Of a stretch of 64,000 nt of DNA, positions 22,206-34,007 are shown piece after piece. Location of the stretch: NCBI RefSeq assembly GCF_964204645.1, contig NC_134033.1, positions 3,469,631 to 3,533,630 of the forward strand. The letters run 5' to 3'. Positions within the stretch are counted from its first letter, which is position 1. Each line of letters begins with the position of its first letter. The stretch comes from Tubulanus polymorphus. Its lineage: Eukaryota > Nemertea > Palaeonemertea > Tubulaniformes > Tubulanidae. Under the pieces are notes generated by a model, which was given only the letters and a program-made list of their open reading frames with translations, was not told where the DNA came from and ran no database searches. Made by a program: the position numbers and the translations under genes.

Positions 22206-22520
22206 ACCCGACAGACAGGTGTTTATTTTCATTTCTTTAAAAGAAACACATTTTTGGAAATAGTGACCAGGCATGCAACATTTTTAATTTTGATGATATT
22301 TGGTAGCAACCCTTCTTTGTTTTTTTAAAGCTCAGATACCCACCTTTTACAAATATGTGTCATAAAGATGTTTGCGGGCATTCACTGAGCACCAGAACCG
22401 AGGAATCATTACTACATGTAGCACTCTCGCTGCATGAAGCATTGTCAGAAATGTCTTTTAGTGTTCAACATGCCTTGAACATCTTGGCTGATTGACACGA
22501 AGGACCAAGGCAGATAGAGA
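22206..22520. repeat. Duplicated NLR 5' flank
   Basis: Copy of 15412-15740, adjoining the NLR pseudogene. It is interrupted on the far side by the (GAATAC)n tail of a LINE. Confidence 0.8.
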
Positions 22521-22529
22521 AACTAACTG

Positions 22530-23545
22530 AATACGAATACGAATACGAATATTTATTACACCCCATAACCATTTCCATGGTATATGGAGGAAAAACAGCG
22601 TTAACAATAATTACATAAACAGTAATAAAAGCTACAAAACTTAATTAACTGGTCTCACACTTATGAACATAATATACTATTTACTATTTACAATACATAT
22701 ATTTACAATACATATACTGCTGGAGGGATTTATATACATCTAGACCTATTTTGATGAATAAAGCCAAATTTAAAGTTGGATTTTTTAATACATCTAAGTT
22801 CCGAAAGGTATTTATATCTAAGTGGTTTTCACGGGATTCGCTTTACGTCAATATACATAGGATAACGCCCTAGCTCTGTCGGCACTTGCACATTATGGGA
22901 ATATTTCGTAACTTTCATAATAATTTTACAGAATAAGCAATGGAGGTTTTCTAGTAAATCGAGATTCTCATAACCCCAGATTTCGCAGTCATATAGAGCT
23001 ACAGGAGCGACACACACCTGTCAAATAGTTTAAGTATTACATCTATCGGAAGTTTCAAACGTCTACCCTTCTGAATAATAGAAAACATGGCTCTCGTAGC
23101 TTAATCATAAAGCATTTTTTTGCTTTAGCGAAACTGCCATTCCAGTTGAATTTTACTCCAAGATACAAATAATCTTCAACTACCTCTAACTCATGGTTAC
23201 CAAACATAAATTTCGAAATTTCCTTGATCCTACTTTTACTTCTAGCGAAGACTAATATTTTAGTTTTATCAACATTCACTGAGAGGCCAATATTCAAATA
23301 ATGTATCTAAATGTAACTGGAGAGATTTTTCATCTTCTGCAAGAATAACTGTGTCGTCCGCGTACAGAATATTGAATAGATTAAGTACAGTCCCCAGTTC
23401 TGAATCACAATTCACATTCAGTCGTTCAATAGACAAAGTTGGATTACCGCGCGTGAGAAAAAACTCTTCAATATCGTTTAGAAATAGGGAAAATAGAATT
23501 GGTATTAAGTTTTCACATTGTCGTAAGCCTCTATCTGCAGCAAAG
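22530..23545 (-). mobile_element. Non-LTR retrotransposon fragment (family 1), 5'-truncated and decayed
   Basis: The minus strand encodes broken reverse-transcriptase C-terminal sequence matching the element at 30706-32100: VNVDKTKILVFARSKS, VEDYLYLGVKFNWNGSF and VALYDCEIWGYENLDLLENL. It has frameshifts and a deleted middle. Its 3' end is marked by an ATTCGT-type microsatellite tail (GAATACGAATACGAATAC on the plus strand at 22530). Confidence 0.85.
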
Positions 23546-23547
23546 TA

Positions 23548-23885
23548 ATGTGATGTGTTACCGCGGGTTCCCGGGTTCCGGTATCACTCCCGAACTCGCT
23601 TCCACCAGCCCCCTGGCCTCACGAAGCGTGATTTCCTTACTGGCGCTGTTGCGCGTGACGTCATATATCGATTTGCGAAATACTTCCTTGTTCGGTAAAA
23701 CGTTCGCTGATTGGTCAATTTAACGGGAAAACCAACAGAAGTCTACTGACGGTTTGTTACAAGCGCTGTGATTGGTACGACCGGAATCTGGTCGGCTAGT
23801 AACGACTCCAACGACTCGTGAGGTCAAGGGGTTCGGCGAACGGCTTTAGCGTAGAGGGTTCGGATCCCTTGACGGGTGAAGATGC
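23548..23885 (+). mobile_element. SINE-like element upstream of agmatinase copy 1
   Basis: Shares most of its length with 26724-27046: CCTGGCCTCACGAAGCGTGA, GGCGCTGTTGCGC, ACAAGCGCTGTGATTGGT and TCGGCTAGTAACGACTCC. The 3' part has a B-box-like GGTTCGGATCCC inside a stem GTCAAGGG/CCCTTGAC. Confidence 0.75.
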
Positions 23886-24231
23886 GTTGAATATGGGTTG
23901 GCTCGAGCCGCGGAGCCGACCAGTACGGGGAAATTTCCCCATAGCGGGCTGTCCATTGTGGGGTAGTCTCCGCGCATGTAGTTATCGCATCTTTGGATAG
24001 ATGTCGTACGAGGTGGATATTTCTAGTGAAGTAAATTATATGTACATGTATTGACCTCGATATACTTTTTATTCTAGTCGGGAGAATAAACGTTTCTTGT
24101 ATCTTATCTCTTGTCCTAGTGAACAGTTTATTCCAATTCAGGATCGGGTGAAATCTTTTACCTGTAAATTTCTTAGTAAAAGCAGTTGTGGAACGAGATA
24201 TTCGACATTCGTAACACGTAAAAACTTCGAG

Positions 24232-27200
24232 ATGACATCGCTCGTGAGACTGGTAATGAGGGCTGCAAGTTCGGCATCCCGACTTTCTTCTTCAACAAGT
24301 TCAATTTCTTCGACGAGGCAGTTTTCAGCAAGTGTCGCTTCGCAGAAAGAATTGAACCGGCCCCCGACTGGTAATGAAGTTTATAGAGCCGGAGGTATAG
24401 CTACTATGGCTAGATTGCCGTTACAGTCAACAGCTGAAGGTAAAAGCAAATAGAATTTCAAGCTCAAAACTAGGGAAATACGTACCAGGGCGGATCTAGG
24501 GCCGTAAATCTGAGGGGTCATCCTTATTACCGAGATGACGTAATTTACCGAGATCAACCTCGGTAAAATACGTCATCTCGGTAATAAGGATGACCGAATC
24601 TGGGTGATTGAGGGTATTCTCAGAATTCTGAGGGGCGTACCTAAAAGAAAAGGGCACTGATACAGATAACACACCGCACAAAGCCCTATGGGGGGGGGGG
24701 GGTGTATGAGGCCCGTGCCTGAAAATTTGCTCTGATTCCAGCACTGATATGAAGCCATGATTTCCTGCATTTTGAGTGACGAAATTGTGGTACATCCAAA
24801 CACTGAAGAGTTAAGAAATATTTAGAACAGAGGACAGTGCCCCGGTTATCACACTTCATCTGAGGAATAACTTTCCTTTTTTTCTGGACCCGATTTCCAA
24901 TTTTCCCCAGATCCCCGCGACGCGTCATTTTTCGTGAAGTTCCACACGAATGACGATATTTCAGAAATGTTTTATTTTCGTATTAGGTTTAGACGCTTGT
25001 TTCGTCGGAATTCCGCTCGACAGCGGCGCGTCGAACAGAGCCGGAACGCGGCACGGACCGAGGGCGATTCGCGCGGAATCATCGATGGTTCGACTCGTCA
25101 ATAACGCTACCGGTAAAAATAAAACGCTGATTTATTGTCGAAACGCCAACTGTCAAACTGTTAAATGCCCTTATTTATTGATGAAACTGATTGGCTAATA
25201 ATTAACCCTTATTCATTGACAAAATGCTGATTCATTGATGGGAAACACTAATTTTAAAATGGCGGAATAGCCACAGTCTCTGACGCGGAGAACAAACAGA
25301 TAATAAGTTTAAAATCCACACTACGTGTACAGAATTTATAAGACTAAAGCAAAGTTTATTATTTGAAAAATTGAAACCAAAACACGTAATGTTTTGGACC
25401 GCCACTGAGAGAAGATCTTCAGGCGTGTTGATTTTAAAATGCTTGTTAACTGATCGAATGCTTATTTATGATAAAGTGCCATTTTATTGATGAAGCACTA
25501 AATTTTGAAATACTCAATCAATAACTGATAATAAAATGCCAATTTATTGACTAAACCCATGTTTATTGATATAATGCAGTTTTTTTCCAATTTGTTGGTT
25601 GTTGGCAGCCATTTACCCGAATCGTCCTTTTCTTCGCTTAACCGATCTTATTCGCCGTACCGCGTATTTATTCGTCGTTTCTTCATTCAGGCGCCTCTCC
25701 GTTCGAAAGTTTACAGGTCGCCGATATCGGCGACATCACCGTCAACCCGTACAACCTGTCGAAATGCTGCGACATCATCCGCGACGCCTACGAGAAAATA
25801 TTGAACGTCGGATGTCGGCCGCTCGGTATCGGCGGCGACCACACGGTCACTTACCCGATCTTACAGGCCATGAAGGTATGGTGAATTTATGTCTAAACGC
25901 GTGAAATGAATTTCTTTGAAAATACATGTAATCAAGAACTTTGTTCAATTAACTTATTAAGTACCCTAAGACACTAATTGATTCCTCGTCTGAGGAACTA
26001 ATCTAAACCCTTAACTGACGTGGAACTAATTAAACCCTCATCTGAGGAACTCTCTAAACCCTTAACTGACGTGGAACTAATTTAACCCTCATCTGAGGAA
26101 CTGGCTAGACCCTCTGTGGAACTAATTAAACCCTCATCTGAGGAACTATCTATACACTTAACCGTGGAACTAATTAAAGCCTCATCTGAGGAAGTAACTA
26201 AACCCTTAACTGGAGAAAAAAATTGAACCCTCATCTGTCAAACTAACTAAGTTCCGTCATCTGTGGAATCGATAAGGACCTCGACTGTGGAATTATCAAG
26301 CTCTCAATTGCGGATATATTTCGATCCTCTACTAAGACTCTCAACTGTCAGGGTAATAGGACACTCGCTTGTAGAACTATCAGTTATCAAAACTCTTTAA
26401 GTCTTATAACGAAGGTTCATTCAAGAATTAAATGTTTGTCTCCTCGTCTGATCAGGATAAGTTCGGGCCGGTCGCGTTGGTTCACATCGACGCTCACAAC
26501 GACACGCAACCGTCGATCATGGGCGAGGCCGTCTGCCACAGCACGCCGGTCTACCGGGCGGTCGACGAAAAACTGATCGACGGCGCGAAAGTATTCCAAA
26601 TCGGACTGCACGCTTGGGGAAACGTATTCGACGAAGACGCCTGGGCGCGTAAACAGGTAAACAGGATTCGCTCTTTTTATTTTTAAATACAATTTTATTT
26701 TTCTCGATCGCAGGGTATACACAATCCTCGCTTGCCAGGGGTCCGGTAATGCTCCCGAACTCGCTTCCACCGGCCCCCTGGCCTCACGAAGCGTGATTTC
26801 ATTACTGGCGCTGTTGCGCATGACGTCATATATCAACACGCGACAATACTTCCGCGTTCGCTACGTGTACGCTGATTGGTCCATTTACTGGGAAATTCCA
26901 TAGATGCCTAATGTCGTTTGTAACAAGCGCTGTGATTGGTGCGACCTGATTCTGGTCGGCTAGTAACGACTCCAACGACTCGTGAGGTCAAGGGGTTCGG
27001 AGAACGGCTTTAGCAGAGTGGGTTCGAATCCCTTGACGGGTGAAGATGGGTATACACGGCAGTTTAGTTTTATAGCCAAATCGAACTACTTGAGACCAGT
27101 GAGAAGATTAAAGGCCACTTTTAAAGACTGCACCTCTTAGCCTTGCACAAGTCTAAACTTGCAACCCGCCTCGTGGGCCAGTTTCATGTGTAAGAGTGTG

Positions 27201-28385
27201 CCCTTAGTTTCTATAACAGTTTACTCGGAAGGAATCTTAACCGACGTGAATAAAGACGACTTTGTTTCGTTTTTGTCATTTTTTCTAGGGATTCCACGTG
27301 TATCCGGCGCAGGATCTGTGGCAAAAATCTTTGACTCCGCTGATGAAAGAAATCCGCGCGAAGATCGGCCCCGACACGCCGACCTATATCAGTTTCGATA
27401 TCGACGGTCTAGATCCGGCTTATGCACCGGGAACAGGTACGAGATATCGCCTAAGATTACGTTGACCTTGCCTGAAAAAAATGGCTGCTTCCATGAATCT
27501 CCCTATGACATCATGAAATAACCTCCTCCGCGCGAAAGATGGCTACATCCGTAGATCTCCCTATAACATAATCAAATAACCACTAGGTACTTCCACACAA
27601 AAGATGGCTACCTTCATAAATCCCCCAATGACCTCATCGAATGGCGTACTTATTTGGTCAACAGACCCTGCCAGAACAGTTGGCTTCAATGAATCCCCCT
27701 ATGATCTCATCGAACTATGTCTAGATACTGGCACAAAAGATGGTTGCTTCTGTAGATCCCACTACGACATCATCAAACTACGAAGTGAATTGATAGCCCA
27801 GGAGTTCGGAAAAAAGATGATTGAGTCGCCCTTTATCACCCTATGACATCAGCCTGCCTTGTAACTTAATCTATGATCAAGTTACAAAAAGATGGCTGCC
27901 GTCATAATTCCCCCTATGACATCATTAAATTGCCTAGTTATACGATGTAAAGACCCTGACCAGAAGACATAAACTCTCCAACTAATCGTGGTAATAATTC
28001 CAATTTCCTCTGCACCTGCAGGAGCTCCGGAGATCGGAGGACTGACAACGATACAAGCTTTAGAAATTCTCCGTGGTTGCCGTGGCTTGAATATCGTAGG
28101 GGGCGATGTCGTTGAGGTAAGCGTTCAAGATTTCAGTCAGCACTGAAAGGGTTAAGGGAGTCGAACTAGTTTGTGTGAGGTCCAATATTTTGTAGAAATC
28201 ATTGACTACATCATTGAAGTTCAGTTATGAATTTTCCGAAGTCAAGTGTTTTGTTGTTTCGATTATAGGTGTCTCCGCCGTACGATATGTCCGGTAATAC
28301 GGCGTTGACCGCTGCGTATTTGCTGATGGAAATGCTGTGCGTTTTCCCGGGAGTTAAATATTACGACCAGCCGCGCGAATGGTAA
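24232..28385 (+). CDS. AGMAT: Mitochondrial agmatinase-type ureohydrolase, copy 1
   Basis: Binuclear manganese hydrolase expected to cleave agmatine (or a related guanidino compound) to putrescine and urea in mitochondria. Seven exons: 24232-24439, 24987-25112, 25691-25875, 26456-26656, 27289-27436, 28022-28116, 28269-28385, giving 359 residues, close to the vertebrate length. The N-terminus is Ser/Arg-rich without acids, a presumed mitochondrial targeting peptide. The metal motifs are all present: GGDH (159-162), DAHND (185-189), [16 protein letters not shown] (from 275). Oddity: the normally conserved Arg in QIG(L/I)R is His (residue 225), while copy 2 keeps Arg. A second version of exon 4, present in copy 2, is lost here: a SINE sits at its former acceptor. 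This is the upstream member of a direct tandem duplication. The reading frame is intact, so it may be active, altered in specificity, or decaying. Agmatinase rather than another guanidino hydrolase is a family-level call. Confidence 0.9.
24514..24592. repeat. Near-perfect hairpin in agmatinase copy 1 intron 1
   Basis: Arms of about 36 bp (GGTCATCCTTATTACCGAG... and its complement ending GGTAATAAGGATGACC) around a short loop. Confidence 0.9.
25970..26260. repeat. Minisatellite in agmatinase copy 1 intron 3
   Basis: Irregular repeats of CTAATTAAACCCTCATCTGA and GGAACTATCTAAACCCT. The orthologous intron of copy 2 (36300-36660) carries the same family, so it predates the duplication. Confidence 0.85.
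26714..27056 (+). mobile_element. SINE-like insertion with 10-bp target duplication, replacing agmatinase exon 4b
   Basis: Flanked by GGGTATACAC on both sides (26713-26722 and the end of the element near 27047-27056). The body matches 23548-23885. It sits directly after the intron acceptor that in copy 2 precedes exon 4b. The bases ACACGGC that follow the 3' duplication resemble the first bases of exon 4b; the remaining exon and about 800 bp are gone. Confidence 0.85.
27480..27910. repeat. Degenerate repeats containing CCCCCTATGACATCA
   Basis: Intron 5 of agmatinase copy 1 carries repeats of AAGATGGCTNC, AATCCCCCTATGAC and ATCATCAAA. This is the reverse complement of the TGATGTCATAGGGGGA family seen at 17.4-18.2 kb and 44.4-44.8 kb. 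The copy 2 intron (38340-38790) has the same. Confidence 0.8.
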
Positions 28386-28399
28386 AACGACCGATCGGA

Positions 28400-28760
28400 A
28401 TGCACGCCGTCTGCTATTTACGTGGCAGCCTCACTTTGGTCTGGCTGTTATTGAAATAACCAAACAAAATACACGTCTGCTATTAGCAGCCTCACTTTGG
28501 TCTGGCTCACAGGGACCTGACAAAAAAAAATTTCGGCCCCAGTATCCTAGGTACTATATATAAAAAAACTTATATAGTACCTAGGATACTGGGGTCAAAA
28601 TTTTTTTTGTCAGGCCCCTGTGGTCTGGCTGTTATTGAAATAACCAATTGAAAAACACGTCTGCTATTAGCAGCCTCGCTTTGGTCTGACTGTTATTGAA
28701 ATAACCAATTGCAATACACGTCTGCTATGAGCAGCCTCACTTTGGTGGCTGATTGTTATG
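28400..28760. repeat. Tandem repeat downstream of agmatinase copy 1, with inserted hairpin
   Basis: Repeats of ACGTCTGCTATTAGCAGCCT, CACTTTGGTCTGGCTGTTAT and TGAAATAACCAA, about 60 bp each. A foldback of about 110 bp (28508-28622; arms from GGGACCTGACAAAAAA and GGATACTGGGG) interrupts them. The same tandem array without the hairpin is at 39240-39600. Confidence 0.85.
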
Positions 28761-28799
28761 CCATTCCAGAAACGATGGCTGAACTCATTGAAACACCAA

Positions 28800-29972
28800 A
28801 ACACTTTGTAAATGGTACTTTCGTCGAATTAAATCACTAAGAAATTCGCAGGGGTGGATCTAGACAGGAGCACAAGGACAACGTGCTGCCGTCGCAATTT
28901 TCCTGTGCCCTTTTTGAAAAAAGAACGGCAATATTTTTCAGGGCACTTATTAAATTTCCTCCCGCAACTAAGAAAAACAGTTGTCCAAAATTATGCTTTT
29001 ATTCTCATAAATATCCCTCAGGTGCCTAGAAATTGTATGAAAATGCATTGAAATCTCAAACAATTTTCCAGACCTCTGTTTTCGGTGTGTGGCTACTTGA
29101 CCAGCTCCTTTTCATTTCTTTCTGCTCCTGTCAAAGTCTGCCTCTGGATCCGTCCTTGGGTCCTCTTCATCGTCTGCCCCTGATTCGTTTTTCCGCAGTT
29201 TGTAGAGTCTGAAACCGTATCGGTTTCTGAAAAATGAACCAAACTGTTGGTTAAGATTGTTATTCATCAATTCAGCTGAAGGATTGAAAAAAGATTTCTT
29301 TTTTTATTTCTAAAGATTATAATTTCTTGCCGATTTGTGACGTGCCAGTGTGCTAAAACAAAACCTGCTTTACCGGGATATACGTATTAAATCTTACATT
29401 ACTTTTTTATTTTAAACAAGATTTTATATATATTCTTGCATCTGCTGATTATTATTTACATATTTACACGTCTTGTATGGATGAATTTTATCCGAATTTT
29501 GGAATGAACAAAAAAAAAATTTCAAGAAAAGTGAAAAAATATAATATGGTAGTAAAATTCGTGCTTACTGACAGATTTTCTTGCCACTGGATTTTTAATT
29601 CGGTGAAATATTCAGCCCTCGCACTAGCGACTGAGAAGGGATAATTCAATACATGTAATTCCAAAGTTATTAGAGCGAGGTTCAACGGCAATAATATCCA
29701 GCGTAGATGAAAATCGGGACGGAACCAGGGTTTCCATGACTTAAAAACTACTTAAAACTGAAATTGCATCCGAAGGTGCATGGAATTTTTTAACTTGAGC
29801 AAAATTTCAGAAAATCCTATGCATTAAAAAACTTTCAGAAATGGACAATCAGATAGATATATAGGTACATGAAGAATTTATACAGCAAACTACGCCGAAA
29901 TTGGTGCAGTTGGGACCAGGATTTGTTAATAAGTAAATGACATGAAGAAAAATTCTTATTCACTCTAAACAA
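28800..29972. repeat. 3' flank shared by both agmatinase copies
   Basis: Matches 39700-41070, for example AAATTCGCAGGGGTGGATCT, TTCGGTGTGTGGCTACTTGA and GTGCAGTTGGGACCAGGATT. No gene seen. This extends the segmental duplication well past the coding region. Confidence 0.85.
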
Positions 29973-32124
29973 TACGAATAAAAGCACTTTGAAACATAAC
30001 AAACGTTATTTACAACATAGGCCCTACTATTGACACACTACCGGATGGATCTTTATACATCTAGAACTTATTTGATAAATTTAGCCAGTTTAAAAGTTGG
30101 ATTTTTTAAAACATCAAGATTCCGAAAGGTATTTGAATTTAGGTAGCTCTCACGGAATACGGTAAGTAATTTACAGTCAAAAATGAAATGTAGTTCGTCG
30201 CCTAAAATGTTACAACTGGGACATAATCTATCGGTTCTCGGTAGATGGAGATATGACAATTTATTTACAGGTATGAGATAAGACCCAATCCTGAACTGTA
30301 ATAAACTGGTCACTAAGTCGTCATCAAGCCAATTTATATAGTTTTCAAATTTAATATCATTCTTATATTGTCTAAAATTAATGTATAACGGGTTATTATT
30401 TAGCCTAAATTCTGTCTCTTGCACATGCTGATCACGGATTATACGGTGTAATTGTTTTGGAGAAGTCCCAGAGTTTACCATAAATTGTAGTTCCCAGATA
30501 TACGAAAGGCCACAGTCATCAAAAGTCTTCTTAATAAATAACAGTCAGGGGCTCTAAAACCTATCATTCAGATAAAAATTTAAAGATATCTTATAGAGAA
30601 TTGAACTAAGTTTACTTTGTTTGCACTCAATCGTTATGACCCAAAAATTAATCATTCTACGTTTTACGTTAATATACATAGGATAACGTCCTAACTCTGC
30701 TAATGAATACGAATATTTATTACACTCCAACCATTTCCATGGTATATGGAGGAAAAGAAACAGTATTTACAATTATTTACAAAAACAGTAGATAAGAGCA
30801 CTTTGAAACATAACAAACGTTATATACAACATGCTATTTACACACACTACCGGAGGGATCTATATACATCCAGACCTAATTTGATAAATTTAGCAAGTTT
30901 AAAAGTTGGATTTTTTAAAACATCAAGATTCCGAAAGGTATTTGAATTTAGGTAGCTTTCACGGAATACGGTAAGTAATTTACAGTCAAAAATGAAATGT
31001 AGTTCGTCGCCTAAAACGTTACAGGTGGGGCATAATCTATCGGTTCTCGGTAGATGGAGATTTGACAATTTATTTACAGGTAGGAGATAAGACCCAATCC
31101 TGAACTGGAATAAGCTGGTCACTAAGTCGTCATCAAGCCGATTTATATAGTTTTCAAATTTGATATCCTTCTTATATTGTCTAAAATTAATGTATAACGG
31201 GTTATTATTTAGCCTAAATTCTGTCTCTTGCACATGCTGATCACGGAGTAAACGGTGTAATTGTTTTGGAGAAGTCCTAGAGTTTACCATAGATTGTTGT
31301 GTCCATATATACGAAAGGCCACAGTCATCAAAAGTCTTCTTAATAAATAACAGCCAGGGGCTCTTAAACCTATCATTCAGATATAAATTATAAGATATCT
31401 TATAGAGAATTGAACTAAGTTTACTTTGTTTGCACTCTATCGTTTTGACCCAAAAATTAATCATTCTACGCTTTACGCTTATATACATAGGATAACGTCC
31501 TAACTCCGCTAATACTTGAAGGTTATGGGAATATTTTGTAACTTTCATGATAATTTTACAAAATAAAAAGTGGAGGTTTTCTAATAAGTCAAGGTTTTCA
31601 TATCCCCAGACTTCGCAACCGTACAACGCGATAGGAGCGACGCACATGTCAAATAGTTTAAACATTACATCTACTGGAAGTTTCAAACGTCTGCCCTTTT
31701 GAATAATAGAATACATAGCTTTCATAGCTTTATCATAGAGAAATTTTTTTGCTTTAGCGAAACTACCGTTCCAATTGAATTTCACTCCGAGATACACATA
31801 ATCCTCAACTAACTCTAACTCCTGATTACCGAACATGAATTTTGAAATACGCTTAATCCTACTTTTACTTCGAGCGAAGACTAATATTTTAGTTTTATCA
31901 ACATTCACCGTGAGGCCGTTGTCGGCGCAATATTCAAATAATGTATCCAAATGTGACTGGAGAGATTCCTCATCTTCAGCAAGAATGACTGTGTCATCCG
32001 CATAAAGGATAATGAATAAGTTAAGTAAAGTCCCTAGTTCTGGGTCACAATTCACATTAAGCTTTTCAATATACGACAAAGTTGGTTTACCGCGCGTAGC
32101 AAAAAAGTCTTATACTTGAAGGTT
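29973..32124 (-). mobile_element. LINE (family 1) insertion in duplicated flank of agmatinase copy 1, itself interrupted
   Basis: Outer element (i): 29973-30704 plus its continuation at about 32110-32124. It encodes the RT C-terminal region on the minus strand (ELHFIFDCKLLTVFRESYLN). The paralogous site in copy 2 (near 41920-41935) lacks it, which gives both boundaries. It is 5'-truncated. Element (ii), a second copy of the family, is nested inside it. Confidence 0.85.
30706..32109 (-). mobile_element. Nested LINE copy with 410-codon reverse transcriptase fragment
   Basis: An uninterrupted minus-strand frame (32079-30847) encodes the C-terminal part of a non-LTR reverse transcriptase. The catalytic YADD (LYADDTVILAEDE) is at its beginning, followed by thumb and connection regions (VNVDKTKILVF, VAPIALYGCEVWGYE) and a Cys-rich tail (RLCPTCNVLGDELHFIFDC). 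The fingers and endonuclease are missing, so it is a 5'-truncated, non-autonomous copy. The 3' end lies at an ATTCGT-type tail near 30706. The clade was not determined. Confidence 0.9.
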
Positions 32125-32365
32125 ATGAGGACATCTGGTGGTATGTAAGTGCACTAATATCTGCATTCCGTTTTAGAAGTTTTTCGATTGTAGCGAAGAA
32201 GAGTTTTTTTAAAGTCTTCAAAATTTTCAATCCGGTTTAAGTCCAGTGCCCGGTTTAACAAAAAGGTTTAACCCAAAAAACTATTTAATTTATTTGTCTA
32301 TGTTTAATTGAAATAGGCCTTAAATCCTATTGAGCAGGGTTCGGTTCCTCAGTTGAGACCTTCAA

Positions 32366-33400
32366 TCGGCCTTGAAACTGTTCGAGCATCTAATCCAACC
32401 AATCCTAGTGTACTGTTGTGAAGTATGGGGAGCTTTTCATTTCGACGAAAGAAACCCAATCAACTTTTACGCTCTATGCGAAGTAACCCCAGCTGAAAGA
32501 GTCAATCTAAACTTTGTTGATCTTTTGGGGGTTGGTAAACAAACATCAAATGCAGCAGCCAGAGGAGAAATTGGTCATTTTTCCATTCTGGTAAAAATTT
32601 TCCCTCTAATTATAAAATATTGGTTAAGAGTTTGCGATTCTGACAGTGCTATGGCCTTATTCGCAAGTCATACATAATTAAACTGTCTACAAACGAACAC
32701 TGATGACAACTGGGGAAATTGTGTTCGATCTCTTTTGTACCATTTCCACCTAAAAATCACGTGGGAAAACCAAGGGAGTACCGCATCTGCCAATAAAGTG
32801 GCCTTATCTCTAAGCAAACGAGCAATGCACTTGTACTCATCACAATCGTATGATTTTGTGAATGACTCTGTCTCCAACCCTAAGCTGCGGAAAATTTAAA
32901 CTATTCAAATCAAATTTTTGTTTGGAGAACTACCTGGTTACTAATCGTTATAGTCGGAAATGAATTTTCAAAATTAAGAGTCAGTAATCACAAGTTACGA
33001 ATTGAAACGGATCGTCATAAAAAAAACCAAAAATCCTGATAGAAAATAGAGAGTATGCCTCCTCTGCAAAAATGGTTCGATTGAGGATGACGCCGCATTT
33101 CCTCCTAGATTGTTCCAAACTTGGGCAAAAAAGGCATTCCTTTTTTCCCAAATCTCTGACTTCACTATATTACAGAGTTTATCATATGATGACCAGTTTA
33201 AATTCATCATGTCATGTACAAAATGACACTGAAGTGGGTAAGCTGGTTTGCAACTTTATTGCCTCCATGGTCGAGGAAAGAACTTTTTCTGATGTCTGCT
33301 TCACCGTGACTTAGGTGTATATCGTGTGGCCTTGCCCGATCGGTTTGGCTGCCACTCGATATCCTCCTGTGTCTGGGTTGAAGTAGTCATCGTTATTTGA
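32366..33400 (+). mobile_element. Decayed LINE fragment of a second family
   Basis: Plus-strand remnants read LFEHLIQPILVYCCEVWGAF, then FVDLLGVGKQTSNAAARGEI, IKYWLRVCDS and, in other frames, RVCLLCKNGSIEDDA. This is the RT thumb to Cys-rich C-terminus typical of invertebrate non-LTR elements. Stops and frameshifts are frequent. Confidence 0.7.
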
Positions 33401-34007
33401 AATAACTGGTTATGTTGACCTGTAAGATTATGTATATGCATTGTAGATTGTATTTTCAAGTTTAAAAAGTGACCGGCGGGGAGCGGTGTTCTTTGTAAAT
33501 AGCTCTAATTTTTCTCTCTCCTATTATGTTATGTTATCATTTGTCGGTGTCTCTTTGTATTAATATTTCATTGCCGTGTATGTCCTAATTTTGTAATTTT
33601 GTCATTATCCGGATGCAATAGATTTTGAATTTAAATTGAATTTGCTCCAATTCACTCAATTCAATTTTTTATATTGCACCGCGCTCTACTCACGTGCCAG
33701 GGCTTTCCACAGTTTACCTTAATTGGCATAACGCTTGCTAATGAATATCGTACTTAATAGCCTAACCGAGCAGAAAAAAAGCTACAATAATGTACGAATT
33801 AAAGCTATATGTGAAAAATACGGTTAATAAGTACACCCGAAGATGGCGCCACTGTACGGTCTTTCGGTTTAAGCCGGCTGACGCCTCAAAAACTTCTGGC
33901 CCCGTTTGAGTTTGATTTTTAGCGTCTAAAACGCCGAATTTCTCAGTAAAAGCAGATGTTGAACGTAGACGAGGCATTCGACATTCGTAATACGTAAAAA
34001 CTTCGCG

